From: Pseudomonas sp. R84
GTDB lineage: Bacteria > Pseudomonadota > Gammaproteobacteria > Pseudomonadales > Pseudomonadaceae
DNA length: 64,000 bases
Assembly: GCF_009834515.1 (NCBI RefSeq)
Contig: NZ_CP019426.1
Span: 4,701,501-4,765,500 of the forward strand
Direction of reading: 5' to 3'
The first letter of the stretch is position 1, and every line of letters begins with the position of its first letter. The translations under genes were made by a program, and so were the position numbers. This document shows positions 37,122 to 45,409 of the stretch, piece after piece. The notes below the pieces were generated by a model. The model was not told the origin of the DNA. It worked only from the letters and a program-made list of their open reading frames with translations, and ran no database searches.

Positions 37122-37450
37122 AGCACACAGCCTTGTTGTTCCGGGGAAGATGCGCGGAGTGTAGCGAAGGATTGGCGCGCGCCCACGCTCCATCAAGTTG
37201 CTGAATGCAAGATCAAAAGATCTTAGCCTTCGGCAGCTCCTACTTGGATTCGTGCAGGAGCTGTCGAGTGAAACGAGGCTGCGATCTTTTCGCTGCAAAG
37301 GAAATAATCGAGCAATCCAAATACATTAAAAAAACATTGAATTTTCTTTCACGCGCACCGGTCGGAATTTGTAAGCCGTCTGGAATTACTTAGTCTCCAG
37401 TCGCCCTTGAATACCAAGACTTCTCGAACACTATCAACAAGGAAATCGAC
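37122..37450. other. Intergenic region with altered REP pair
   Basis: No gene is seen in these 329 bases. A REP pair of the GTAGGAGCTGCC type lies at 37209-37290; its right arm has an extra AGTGAAACGA inserted between GCTGTCG and GGCTGCG. The remaining AT-rich part (37320-37440) probably contains the promoter of the small gene at 37451, but I cannot define boxes. Confidence 0.55.
37209..37290. repeat. REP inverted pair, right arm interrupted
   Basis: Left arm 37209-37243 carries GATCAAAAGATCTTAGCC and the usual GGCAGCTCCTAC. Right arm 37254-37290 starts GCAGGAGCTGTCG and ends GGCTGCGATCTTTT but has about eight to ten extra bases in the middle, analogous to the expanded arms at 33885 and 53781. 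Confidence 0.75.
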
Positions 37451-37603
37451 ATGGGCACAATTCTAATCATTATCCTGATCCTGTTGCTGATCGGTGGTCT
37501 GCCGGTCTTCCCGCACTCCAGAAGTTGGGGTTACGGTCCATCGGGCATTATCGGCGTGGTGTTGGTGGTGCTGTTGGTCCTGCTGTTACTCGGTCGGATA
37601 TAA
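37451..37603 (+). CDS. Small DUF3309 membrane protein
   Basis: A 50-residue very hydrophobic protein: MGTILIIILILLLIGGLPVF, then a short HSRSWGYGPSG loop, then GIIGVVLVVLLVLLLLGRI. This two-helix plan with a PxxxxxxWGYxPSG centre is the DUF3309 family, of unknown function and often stress-induced. CAAGGA lies nine bases before the ATG, and a strong terminator follows 20 bases after the stop. Confidence 0.9.
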   Translation: MGTILIIILILLLIGGLPVFPHSRSWGYGPSGIIGVVLVVLLVLLLLGRI

Positions 37604-37623
37604 CGCTTCAAGCGTAAAAAGAA

Positions 37624-37650
37624 AGAGGCCCTGTTCAGGGCCTCTTTTTT
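37624..37650 (+). terminator. Rho-independent terminator after DUF3309 gene
   Basis: Perfect 9-bp stem AGAGGCCCT / AGGGCCTCT (37624-37632, 37637-37645) with a four-base loop and six Ts. The other strand also has a T-rich tail, so it may end the convergent sulfatase gene too. Confidence 0.92.
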
Positions 37651-37679
37651 ATTGCGCGGATTTTACTGTAGGCGAGCGA

Positions 37680-39773
37680 TCAATCCGGCTTGCCGTGGAT
37701 GACACCGGCGGTGTTATCCATCAGGCTTTTGGTTGCCGTTTGCAGGAACGCTTCGAGTTTGAGTTTCAACTCGGCGGTACGCGGTGCATTCGGTACCACT
37801 TCGGCGTGCGGATTGGCACCCAGTTGGTACTGCCACATCTTCGGCCCCATGTCCTTGTCTCTCGGCAACACCAGAATCTGGTCAGCGGTGACGATGGCAG
37901 TGGTCTGCTCGCTGCCCGACGGCTTGATCACACCGAAACCGGTGTCGCCTTCAGGCAGGTTGAGCAAGTCACGGCCCCAGCACTGGTGACGCACTTCGCC
38001 ACCGAGACGGCCCATGATGGTCGGCACGATGTCGATCTGCGTACCCACGGTGTGGTCACGGGTACCGAACTTCTCCTGAATGCCCGGCGCAATCATCAGC
38101 ATCGGCACGTTGAAGCGACCCAGGTCCATTTCGGTGATCTGGCGTTCGTTGCCGAAACCGTGGTCGCCGACGATGACGAACAGCGTTTCCTTGAAGTACG
38201 GCTCTTTGCGCGCCTTCTCGAAGAACTGACCCAGCGCCCAGTCGGAGTAGCGCATGGCGGTCAAGTGTTCGTTGAGGCTGCCACGATCGGTCACGCGCTC
38301 GACCGGCAATGGCGTCGGCAAGGCGTATGGCGTGTGGTTGGACAGGGTTTGCAGCAGCGCATAGAACGGCTTGCCGTTTTCGCGTGCTTTCAGCTCCTGC
38401 AGGCCACGGTCGAACATGTCCTGGTCGGACACGCCCCACGTCGGATCGGAGAACACCGGGTTGACGAAGTCGTTACGGCCAACGAAGTTGGTCATGCCCT
38501 GGTTGCTGAAAAAGCCCGACTGGTTGTCCCAGGCGAAGTCGCCGTTGTAGACGTACACGTCGTCGTAATCACGGGCGCTGAGCACCTGCGGCAGGCCGGA
38601 CAACTTGTGGCTGCCTTCCGGGGTCTGCATCAGGTATTCGAAACCTGGCAGGTTGGGGAAGCAGGCCATGGTCGCGAACATGCCCTGGTGAGTGTGCGTA
38701 CCGTTGGAGAAGAAGCGGTCGAACAACAGGCCTTCCTTCGACAGTTTGTCCAGGTATGGCGTGATGTTGCCTGGCGCGCCCAATGCACCGACCGAGTGAC
38801 CGGCCATGCTTTCCATCAGGATCACCACAACGTTCTTGATCGGCAGGGTCTTGTCGGTCGGCGGCGTGTAATCACGGCGCACGGCGGCAATATCGGCATC
38901 GACCAGTTTGTCATCCGGCAGCAGCAGCATGTCGCGCACGACTTTCTGCGCTTGCTCCTGCGGTAACGTGGCTTTCCAGATATTGTCGCGATCCTCGCCC
39001 ATGCGGGACTTGGCGGCCTCGATCAGTGACAGCGTGGCATTAAGGCCGAGCTGGTTGGCGAAGTTCGAATCGGTGGTGTACACGTCACCCCAACGCATTG
39101 GCGGGCCTTGACGCAGAGTGCCACGGGCGGCAACCACGCAGATCAGCAGGCAGACCACAAATACCGCAAGACGGGTGTACCACGGCGCCACCTGACGGGT
39201 GCTGACGCTACCGCCGCTGAAAGGACCGCGCGGACGCGTGGCACGGTCGGCGCCTTTGAACGCCAGTGTCAGGATGACGGTGCCGATGACCCATGCCAGC
39301 AGATAGCGAACCACCGGGAAACCGTACCAGAGCATGCTCATCACGGTTTTCGGGTCTTCTTTCACATACTGGAACACCAGACCGTTGAGGCGCTGGTGGA
39401 ACTCGCGGTAGAAATCCATCTCCATCAGGCCGAGAAACAGCGCAATGCTCGAGGCGATCGTCAGCCACAGACGGAAGAAACCGCGTGCCGCCATGGCGCG
39501 CGCACTGAACAGCGCCAGCACCAGCGGAATGCACACGTAAACCACCAGACGCAGGTCGAAACGCAGGCCGTTGGCGAAGGCTTCAAGGAAAGTCGAAGCC
39601 GGGGTGTCGAGGATCATCTCGCGGTTGTAGACCAGCAGCGCGAGGCGCAGCACGGAAAACATCACCATCATGACCAGCGCGCAAAGCAGCGTGTAGGCCA
39701 GATGCGATTTGACGGTCGGTTGCAGCAGGCGAGCAGAAGATCGCTGCTGATTCAGGGCGTCCGGGTTTGCCAT
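37680..39773 (-). CDS. LTA-synthase-type membrane sulfatase/phosphoglycerol transferase
   Basis: A 697-residue inner-membrane enzyme. Five hydrophobic helices fill residues 25-240; the C-terminal alkaline-phosphatase-fold domain (about 310-640) faces the periplasm. The nucleophile is the Thr of NGTHTHQGMF, metal sites include VVVILMESMAGHS and IVGDHGFGN. In Gram-negative bacteria such proteins resemble OpgB-like phosphoglycerol transferases acting on periplasmic glucans or other envelope glycans, so classical lipoteichoic acid synthesis is not implied. Confidence 0.9.
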   Translation of the reverse strand: MANPDALNQQRSSARLLQPTVKSHLAYTLLCALVMMVMFSVLRLALLVYNREMILDTPASTFLEAFANGLRFDLRLVVYVCIPLVLALFSARAMAARGFFRLWLTIASSIALFLGLMEMDFYREFHQRLNGLVFQYVKEDPKTVMSMLWYGFPVVRYLLAWVIGTVILTLAFKGADRATRPRGPFSGGSVSTRQVAPWYTRLAVFVVCLLICVVAARGTLRQGPPMRWGDVYTTDSNFANQLGLNATLSLIEAAKSRMGEDRDNIWKATLPQEQAQKVVRDMLLLPDDKLVDADIAAVRRDYTPPTDKTLPIKNVVVILMESMAGHSVGALGAPGNITPYLDKLSKEGLLFDRFFSNGTHTHQGMFATMACFPNLPGFEYLMQTPEGSHKLSGLPQVLSARDYDDVYVYNGDFAWDNQSGFFSNQGMTNFVGRNDFVNPVFSDPTWGVSDQDMFDRGLQELKARENGKPFYALLQTLSNHTPYALPTPLPVERVTDRGSLNEHLTAMRYSDWALGQFFEKARKEPYFKETLFVIVGDHGFGNERQITEMDLGRFNVPMLMIAPGIQEKFGTRDHTVGTQIDIVPTIMGRLGGEVRHQCWGRDLLNLPEGDTGFGVIKPSGSEQTTAIVTADQILVLPRDKDMGPKMWQYQLGANPHAEVVPNAPRTAELKLKLEAFLQTATKSLMDNTAGVIHGKPD

Positions 39774-40029
39774 GTCGTTTTAGGACCCATTGGAAGTTGA
39801 AGTTGCAAAAATACAGCGGCGCCATGCCCTCTATTGGTCATTCCAGACCCCGGGGCTTGCGCGGTGCGCAAATGTTGCACGATCACCCGCACCATTGCCA
39901 TTGATTACTGCCCCACCGCCAGACACTTTCATTTATGGCAGCGGGCAAACAGAGCGGGCGAATTGTCAGGAACACTTTGTGAAAATTTCGTGCAACGCAT
40001 ATCTGGAAACACAATATAGATACAAAACA
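39774..40029. other. Intergenic region upstream of sulfatase gene
   Basis: This AT-richer stretch should hold the sulfatase promoter on the minus strand. A small palindrome TTGCGC-GGT-GCGCAA lies near 39857-39871. No gene is supported. Confidence 0.4.
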
Positions 40030-40056
40030 AAACGCCCCGACTTGTTCGGGGCGTTT
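40030..40056 (-). terminator. Rho-independent terminator after START-domain gene
   Basis: Perfect 11-bp stem AAACGCCCCGA / TCGGGGCGTTT (40030-40040 and 40046-40056), five-base loop. On the minus strand it is followed by TTGTTTTG, ending the transcript 18 bases past the START-domain gene. Confidence 0.88.
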
Positions 40057-40073
40057 CGCTGAACGCGGGCCGA

Positions 40074-40679
40074 TTACTTCTCGGCGCGTTCTTTCAAAGC
40101 TTTGAGGGTGTTGAACGGAGCATCGACGACAAATTTGTTGGCAACCATTGCTGGCACGCTGCCACCTGGTTCGGTGTGCACTTGATAAGTGACTTCAACC
40201 TGGTCGCCCTTCGGTACGAACTTCCAGAAGCCTTTGACCTGCTGCACGCGGACAAAGCCTTTTTCTTCAGGAACGTACGTCGGCAGACCTTTGAGGTTGC
40301 GGGTCAAGCTGCCGTCGGCGCCTTCGACGGTGGTGACTTCGATCACCGAGTCACGCGGGGTGACTGGCCAAGGGGTGTTGAACTGGGTGTAGGTCCAGCT
40401 CTTGTCGCCTTCGTGCTTGAGCAGTTTCTGGGTCTTGCACTCGTGAATCCAGGCGCAGGCGCCGGAGACGTCTTCCTGCAGTGCGCGCAGTTTGGCAACG
40501 GTGGTTTTCATCAGCGCAACGCCTTGGTAGGACTTGTAGTCCGAGCCCGGCACTTCACTCAGGGAAACCATGATGCCGTCCTCGTTCTTGGCGACTTTCC
40601 AGTCTTCAGCCTGGGCGACGGACGTGGCCAGCACAGCGGTCAAACCACACAACACAGCGATACGATGCAGCGAACCCAT
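40074..40679 (-). CDS. Exported START-domain protein
   Basis: A 201-residue secreted protein with the StAR-related lipid-transfer (START) fold. The signal peptide is MGSLHRIAVLCGLTAVLATS ending at VAQA. The mature part has DWKVAKNEDGIMVSLSEVPG and the pattern PWPVTPRDSVIEVTT then FWKFVPKGDQVEVTYQVHTE typical of START domains. Ligand unknown. The start at 40679 has AAGGA nine bases upstream; an earlier in-frame start would bury the signal peptide. Confidence 0.9.
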   Translation of the reverse strand: MGSLHRIAVLCGLTAVLATSVAQAEDWKVAKNEDGIMVSLSEVPGSDYKSYQGVALMKTTVAKLRALQEDVSGACAWIHECKTQKLLKHEGDKSWTYTQFNTPWPVTPRDSVIEVTTVEGADGSLTRNLKGLPTYVPEEKGFVRVQQVKGFWKFVPKGDQVEVTYQVHTEPGGSVPAMVANKFVVDAPFNTLKALKERAEK

Positions 40680-40720
40680 AGTCTTATTCCTTATTGTTGA
40701 AGTTCCGTTCGTTTGACACA

Positions 40721-40975
40721 TCACGCCGCCGTCATCTGCTCCCACCAGCCGATCAATCTGATCGCTTCTTCCGAGCTGCTGCCACAGACTTCGACATCCG
40801 CTGCGAAGCCGGAACAGACTGCCGGGCGCTCAGGGCGGCCGAAAATGGTGCACAGGTTTTCGACCGAGAGCTGCACGCAACGTTCGCCGGCAGGTTTGCC
40901 ATCAGGCATGCCGGGAATCGGCGAACTGATCGATGGGGCAATGCAGCAAGCGCCACAGCCTTCACGGCATTTCAT
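40721..40975 (-). CDS. YkgJ-type cysteine cluster protein
   Basis: An 84-residue protein with the CxxxCGACC cluster (MKCREGCGACCIAPS), a second Cys in GERCVQL, and NLCTIFGRPERPAVCSGF, the zinc/iron-chelating YkgJ signature. Eight cysteines in total suggest metal binding; function is unproven. AGGAA lies ten bases before the ATG at 40975. It precedes the START-domain gene by about 40 bases on the same strand. Confidence 0.88.
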   Translation of the reverse strand: MKCREGCGACCIAPSISSPIPGMPDGKPAGERCVQLSVENLCTIFGRPERPAVCSGFAADVEVCGSSSEEAIRLIGWWEQMTAA

Positions 40976-41141
40976 GACGAACAATTCCTCGCGACGGGCA
41001 ATGTGTAAAAGGGACGCGGAACAGAGTAACCGCTAAAACGGCTGTTTCAAATTCCCGGAACCGGGGTTTTCACCGATAACTGAATGTGACTGACCAGTCT
41101 CCGACAAAGCGTCTGGTCTGCGGGTCACAGATGGTCTGGAT

Positions 41142-41612
41142 TTACTGTTTGAATTCGAAATCCAGTGCTGCGCCTTCGACTTCGCGGCGCTCTTCGTTAC
41201 GCAGCTGCAACTGCATTTCATTGCTGAGCAAGCGGCCGTTGAGCTGGAATCCGTTGTTTTTTTCGCCAAACATCTGCGGCAGGATCGGCTCGCGCTTGGG
41301 CAACTCAACCGTGCCTTTGGGCTTCAACTCCTGAACCATGTCCTTGGGCAGGCTCAGATCGAGTCTGGCCGGCGGCAATTTGGTTTTCACCACTTCGCTG
41401 GCGGGTTTTGATTTCGAGGCGACCGGCTTACGCTTCTTGATGACTTTTTGCTGGGTTTTCTTCGCCGTAGCGGCTTTCTGCACAGGTGGATTTTTTTTCG
41501 CGGGGCTCGTCGCAGCCGGTTTTTCCTGAACCGCAGCGGCCACGGCGCCAGGCGCATGACCGATCATCAGCAAACCCAACAAAACCCAAGCAGCAGGAAA
41601 AATCGCTTTCAT
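41142..41612 (-). CDS. Exported Lys/Ala/Pro-rich hypothetical protein
   Basis: A 156-residue protein with a signal peptide (MKAIFPAAWVLLGLLMIGHA, cleavage near AVA-A). Residues 30-85 are low-complexity and basic (KKNPPVQKAATAKKTQQKV). The C-terminal 60 residues are more ordered (LDLSLPKDMVQELKPKG ... LLSNEMQLQLRNEERREVEG). Such proteins are sometimes mislabelled as translation factors because of their Lys/Ala content; nothing here supports that. Function unknown. Confidence 0.75.
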   Translation of the reverse strand: MKAIFPAAWVLLGLLMIGHAPGAVAAAVQEKPAATSPAKKNPPVQKAATAKKTQQKVIKKRKPVASKSKPASEVVKTKLPPARLDLSLPKDMVQELKPKGTVELPKREPILPQMFGEKNNGFQLNGRLLSNEMQLQLRNEERREVEGAALDFEFKQ

Positions 41613-41690
41613 GGACCCAACGACACTAACGGCAGAGGGCCATATGCTCGCTTGTTGGGCGCCACAAGACAAGCATCAGCCAGCGCTCGT

Positions 41691-43130
41691 TCAGAATCCG
41701 CCAGCAGTTTCCTGACACAGTTGCGTCGCCAGCATCCCCAGGGTCATCAGCGCCCGCTCCGCCTCGCGGTTCCACGGAATCCCGCAGTTGAGGCGGATAC
41801 AGTGGTTGAACTGCTCGGTATTACTGAAGATCAGTCCCGGCGCAATGCTGATGCCCTGCTGCAACGCACGCACATGCAATTCTTGCGTATTGACCCTCCC
41901 CGGCAAGCTCACCCAAAGGATGAAACCGCCCGTGGGCCGGGTCATTTGCGTGCCTTCGGGGAAGTACTGCTGCACCGCCAACTGGAAGGCGCTGAGGTTT
42001 TTCCGGTATTCCTGGCGGATGTACCGTAAATGCCGGTCATAACCGCCGTTTTCCAGATAGGCGGCAATCGCCATTTGCGTCACGCTGCACGCCGAGTGGG
42101 TGCTGAAGGTCTGCAAGCGCTGGATTTCCTGCTGGTACTTGCCGGCGATCATCCAGCCGATGCGCACACCGGGTGACAGGGTCTTGGAGAAGCTTGAACA
42201 GTAGATCACCCGGTCCAGTCGGTCATAAGCCTTGAGCGCTTTGGTTTTGCCTTGCTCGAACATCAGTTCGCCGTAGATATCATCTTCGACAATCTGGATG
42301 TCGAAATCCGAAGCCAACCGCAGCAACTGCTTCTGCCGCTCTTCGGGCATGGTGCCGCCCAGCGGATTGCTCAGGCGCGTGGTCAGCACCAGCGCTTTGA
42401 TCGACCATTGGTTGGCAGCCAGTTGCAGAGCCTCAAGGCTCATGCCGGTGGCGGGATCGCTCGGAATCTCGATAACTTTCAGGCCGAGCAGATCGGCCAG
42501 TTGCAGCAAACCGTAATAGGTTGGCGATTCGGCGGCGATCAGATCACCAGGCCGGGTCAGTACGCGCAACGACATCTGCAAGGCGTCGACACAACCGTGG
42601 GTGATCACCACTTCCGACGGATCGACCACCACACCGGCGTCGCGCATGCGGATCGCCACTTGCCGGCGCAGCGGCTCAAAACCGGGGCTGAACATGTAGC
42701 TGAAAGCACGCGGACTATGGAAGCGGGTGACCTTGGCCAGTTGCTGATGCAGTGCGCGCACCGGCAGGTAATCGACACTCGGCACGGCCGCACCCAGCGG
42801 GAACACGCCTTCGCGGCGTGATTCGACCAGAACCTGTTGAATGATGCTGCTGCGGGTGACCAGCCCCGGCCGTTCGACCCGGGCAATGTCCGGCGTCGGC
42901 GCAGTCAGCGCGGGGGTCTGATGCACGTAATAACCGGACTGCGGGCGCGCCCGAATCAAGCCCTGATCTTCGAGATTGGCGTAAGCCTGCAACACCGTCG
43001 CATGGCTGACGTTGAGCTGCGAACTCATCTTGCGCACCGAAGGCACGCGCTCCCCCGGTTGATAGACACCACGGCGGATGTCTTCGGCCAGTTGCTGAGC
43101 AATACGTTGGTAGAGCAAGAGATTGGTCAT
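41691..43130 (-). CDS. MocR-type GntR regulator with aminotransferase domain
   Basis: A 479-residue PLP-dependent regulator. The N-terminal GntR winged helix (residues 1-75) shows RVPSVRKMSSQLNVSHATVLQAY; the rest is a class I aminotransferase fold with the PLP Lys in YCSSFSKTLSPGVRIGW and an Asp in IVEDDIYGELMF. MocR regulators sense amino-acid-type ligands or PLP. No obvious target is divergent to it: the upstream region ends in a 200-base gap before the OmpA lipoprotein terminator. Confidence 0.93.
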   Translation of the reverse strand: MTNLLLYQRIAQQLAEDIRRGVYQPGERVPSVRKMSSQLNVSHATVLQAYANLEDQGLIRARPQSGYYVHQTPALTAPTPDIARVERPGLVTRSSIIQQVLVESRREGVFPLGAAVPSVDYLPVRALHQQLAKVTRFHSPRAFSYMFSPGFEPLRRQVAIRMRDAGVVVDPSEVVITHGCVDALQMSLRVLTRPGDLIAAESPTYYGLLQLADLLGLKVIEIPSDPATGMSLEALQLAANQWSIKALVLTTRLSNPLGGTMPEERQKQLLRLASDFDIQIVEDDIYGELMFEQGKTKALKAYDRLDRVIYCSSFSKTLSPGVRIGWMIAGKYQQEIQRLQTFSTHSACSVTQMAIAAYLENGGYDRHLRYIRQEYRKNLSAFQLAVQQYFPEGTQMTRPTGGFILWVSLPGRVNTQELHVRALQQGISIAPGLIFSNTEQFNHCIRLNCGIPWNREAERALMTLGMLATQLCQETAGGF

Positions 43131-43285
43131 GACGCAGCACTCGATTTCACGGGCATTTTATTCTTGTGTGAAACAATACCGGAACAGTTTGGAAGTGTAC
43201 TGGGACAGTTGCTACATTACTCGACCATACAGTGCGGTGTCTGCCCCTGACTGTACTGATTTGTGGGCCATTCGACAGACGTAAA

Positions 43286-43317
43286 AAAGCCCGGCACTGC
43301 ATGACAGCCCGGGCTTT
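43286..43317 (-). terminator. Rho-independent terminator after OmpA-type gene
   Basis: Arms AAAGCCCGG (43286-43294) and CCGGGCTTT (43309-43317), 14-base loop; on the minus strand a run of Ts follows (43283-43288). It lies 16 bases past the OmpA-type lipoprotein gene. Confidence 0.85.
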
Positions 43318-43332
43318 CCAGAGACGCAACCC

Positions 43333-44145
43333 TTAACGGGCGGCGCCGAGCTGGCCTTTTTCATCGGAGAAGACAATCTCAACCCGACGATTCTGTGCCC
43401 GTCCGCGCTCGGAAGCGTTGGCGTCCACCGGGTATTCGTCGCCGTAACCTTCGACCTGAATGCGTTTGTCGTCGATGCCCAGATCCATCAACACGTCGGC
43501 GACCGATTGCGCGCGGTCACGAGACAGCTTGAGGTTTTCCTGTTTGCCGCCGGTGCTGTCGGTGTAGCCCTCGATGCGCACCACGCGTTTCGGGTTCAGT
43601 TGCAGGAACTGCACGATTTTCAGGACGACACGGTTGGCCGAGTTTTTCAGCTCCGCTTCACCGGTATCGAACAGCACGTCGCCGAGCGTCATCACCAGAC
43701 CCCGGTCAGTCTGCCTGGTGGCCAGTGCTACGATCTGTTCTTCCAGCCATTTGCCCTGTTGCTGCACGCTGAGCAACTTCGATTCACGCAAGGCCAGTTG
43801 CAAGCGCTGGCGATCCAGTTCCAGTTTCGCCGCGCGCTCTTCGTTGAGCACCTGATTGGTGTGCTCGCGGGCGATTTCGCTGTAACGCTGGCTCAGGTAG
43901 GCGTAATGCACCACGTCCGAACCGCTGCCCCAATAGGTCGACAGGCGATCGGCACGGGCCAGCGACTCACCGGCGCGGATCACGTCTTTCGGCGCGATGC
44001 GCAGCACATTGGAGTCTTCCTTGACCTTCTGGAAATCGGCACTGGCTTCTTGCAGCGCGGATTCGCTGTGCTGGCCGGCGCAGCCGTACAGGCTGACACA
44101 CCCGGCGAGGATCAGGCCGCCGAGAAGTTTCGACTTGAGGCTCAT
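43333..44145 (-). CDS. OmpA-family peptidoglycan-binding lipoprotein
   Basis: A 270-residue outer-membrane lipoprotein. The lipobox is SLYGC (Cys22) after a short signal. Residues 30-145 are helical and likely coiled coil (LNEERAAKLELDRQRLQLAL); residues 155-265 form the OmpA C-terminal domain with LFDTGEAELKN and EGYTDSTGGKQENLKLSRDR, which binds diaminopimelate of peptidoglycan. Its ATG overlaps the stop of the DUF4398 gene (ATGA), implying translational coupling and probable partnership. Confidence 0.93.
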   Translation of the reverse strand: MSLKSKLLGGLILAGCVSLYGCAGQHSESALQEASADFQKVKEDSNVLRIAPKDVIRAGESLARADRLSTYWGSGSDVVHYAYLSQRYSEIAREHTNQVLNEERAAKLELDRQRLQLALRESKLLSVQQQGKWLEEQIVALATRQTDRGLVMTLGDVLFDTGEAELKNSANRVVLKIVQFLQLNPKRVVRIEGYTDSTGGKQENLKLSRDRAQSVADVLMDLGIDDKRIQVEGYGDEYPVDANASERGRAQNRRVEIVFSDEKGQLGAAR

Positions 44146-44498
44146 TGGGCATCTCCCAGTTGCTTGCGCAGTCGGACGATACGGGTGTTCAGCACATTCA
44201 GCTGTTCTTGACTTTTTTGCGTCAGCACTTTGGCTTCGGCCAGACGTGCATCCAGTTCAGCCTGTTCCGAACGCATGCGTGCGTTGCGGTAGGACTCGTC
44301 AGCCATGTTGCCTTTGGCGCGGTTGTATTTGGTTTCGGCCAGTTTCATTTCCGGCACTTCGTCGGCGGTGGCGCCAACAGCTTTGGCCTGGGTGATGGCT
44401 TGCTCGGTCAGGCGCATTTGTTCATTGGGTGCCGGATCGGTTGCGCAACCGGCCAGAGCCAGAACGGCCACAGCCGCGAAAAGAGGTCGAATACTCAC
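44142..44498 (-). CDS. DUF4398 lipoprotein
   Basis: A 118-residue lipoprotein with lipobox LALAGC (Cys18). The mature protein is an extended helix (MKLAETKYNRAKGNMADESY ... LTQKSQEQLNVLNTRIVRLR), the DUF4398 pattern. It overlaps the OmpA-type gene by four bases and starts nine bases after the solute-binding protein gene. The coiled-coil plan suits a complex with its OmpA-type partner. Confidence 0.92.
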   Translation of the reverse strand: MSIRPLFAAVAVLALAGCATDPAPNEQMRLTEQAITQAKAVGATADEVPEMKLAETKYNRAKGNMADESYRNARMRSEQAELDARLAEAKVLTQKSQEQLNVLNTRIVRLRKQLGDAQ

Positions 44499-44507
44499 TA
44501 AGAATCC

Positions 44508-45329
44508 CTACTGTTTTGGGGCACTGACAGGTGGTTGCGGCTGTTGCTGCTGCGCCTTCCAGCGCTCGATATTGCGTTGCAGCGCGGCTTCCGTCAGTCC
44601 GGACGCGGGCAATTCTGTCATCTTTTTGGCTAGCTGTCCGCGCAACCACGGATCGTTGCACGCCGAGTTATGCGAAACCGCGAGGAACAGGCCCGGGCGG
44701 TCGATGGGTTGCTCGAACGCCAGCAGATCATTGGCCATACCCAACGCCTGCGCGCCGGCCATGCCCGAGTAGCGCCCGGCGAGTACATATTCGACTTCAC
44801 CGAGAAGCAATTTCTGCAGGGCCTGGGTGAGGTTGGCTGTCTTGGTCAGGGTCAGATTCTGCTCGGCGAAAGTGCCGAATGCCTGGGTGATTCGAGACTT
44901 TTCCGACAACGCGCCCGCGTGGCCGTGCAGGTCTTTGGCTTCGCTGTAGACCAGTGTCGAGCCTTTGCGTGTCCACACCAGATAGTCGTTTTCCAGCAAT
45001 GGCGGATAGACGTAATCGAGGTTTTCCAGCTCAGTGAATGTCAGCGGCGCGTCGGCGAGCATGTCCATGCGCCCACTACGTACTTCGTCGAGGGCTTGCG
45101 AGCGTTTGCCGGCGTAAAGCAACTCGACCTTGATGCCGAGATCTTTGGCGACTTGTTGCAACAGGTCGGCGCTGGCGCCGATCAACTGCTTGGGATTCTG
45201 CGGGTCCTGCCACAGATACGGCGGTGCGTCCGGGCTGCCGGTGACGACGAGGCGTTCGCATTTGCCGGCGGCCATCGCCAGCCCCGGCAACAGGGCCAAT
45301 CCCAACAACCATCCGCAACGCAGATCCAT
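44508..45329 (-). CDS. Periplasmic solute-binding protein (family 3)
   Basis: A 273-residue exported protein with signal MDLRCGWLLGLALLPGLAMA-AG. The fold of amino-acid-type ABC binding proteins is seen in SPDAPPYLWQDPQNPKQ, GASADLLQQVAKDLG and RSGRMDMLADAPLT. No permease or ATPase gene is nearby; instead it is followed by two envelope lipoproteins, so it may act as a sensor or orphan binding protein. The C-terminus is Gln/Pro-rich (AQQQQPQPPVSAPKQ). Confidence 0.88.
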   Translation of the reverse strand: MDLRCGWLLGLALLPGLAMAAGKCERLVVTGSPDAPPYLWQDPQNPKQLIGASADLLQQVAKDLGIKVELLYAGKRSQALDEVRSGRMDMLADAPLTFTELENLDYVYPPLLENDYLVWTRKGSTLVYSEAKDLHGHAGALSEKSRITQAFGTFAEQNLTLTKTANLTQALQKLLLGEVEYVLAGRYSGMAGAQALGMANDLLAFEQPIDRPGLFLAVSHNSACNDPWLRGQLAKKMTELPASGLTEAALQRNIERWKAQQQQPQPPVSAPKQ

Positions 45330-45365
45330 GGCAAAACGCTCCCACTCAAATCCAAGACAAAAAAA

Positions 45366-45387
45366 AGCCCGACCAAAAGGTCGGGCT
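45366..45387 (-). terminator. Rho-independent terminator after etfA
   Basis: Perfect 9-bp stem AGCCCGACC / GGTCGGGCT with AAAA loop; on the minus strand it is followed by eight Ts. It ends etfBA 22 bases past the etfA stop. Confidence 0.92.
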
Positions 45388-45409
45388 CTTTATAAGTGAA
45401 GCCGCTGGA

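Noticed and set aside
37494..38966. 490-residue plus-strand open frame
   Set aside because: It overlaps the DUF3309 gene in another frame and is antisense to the sulfatase gene.
37680..39773. True lipoteichoic acid synthase
   Set aside because: The fold matches, but a Gram-negative host has no lipoteichoic acid; only the broader phosphoglycerol-transferase/sulfatase call is supported.
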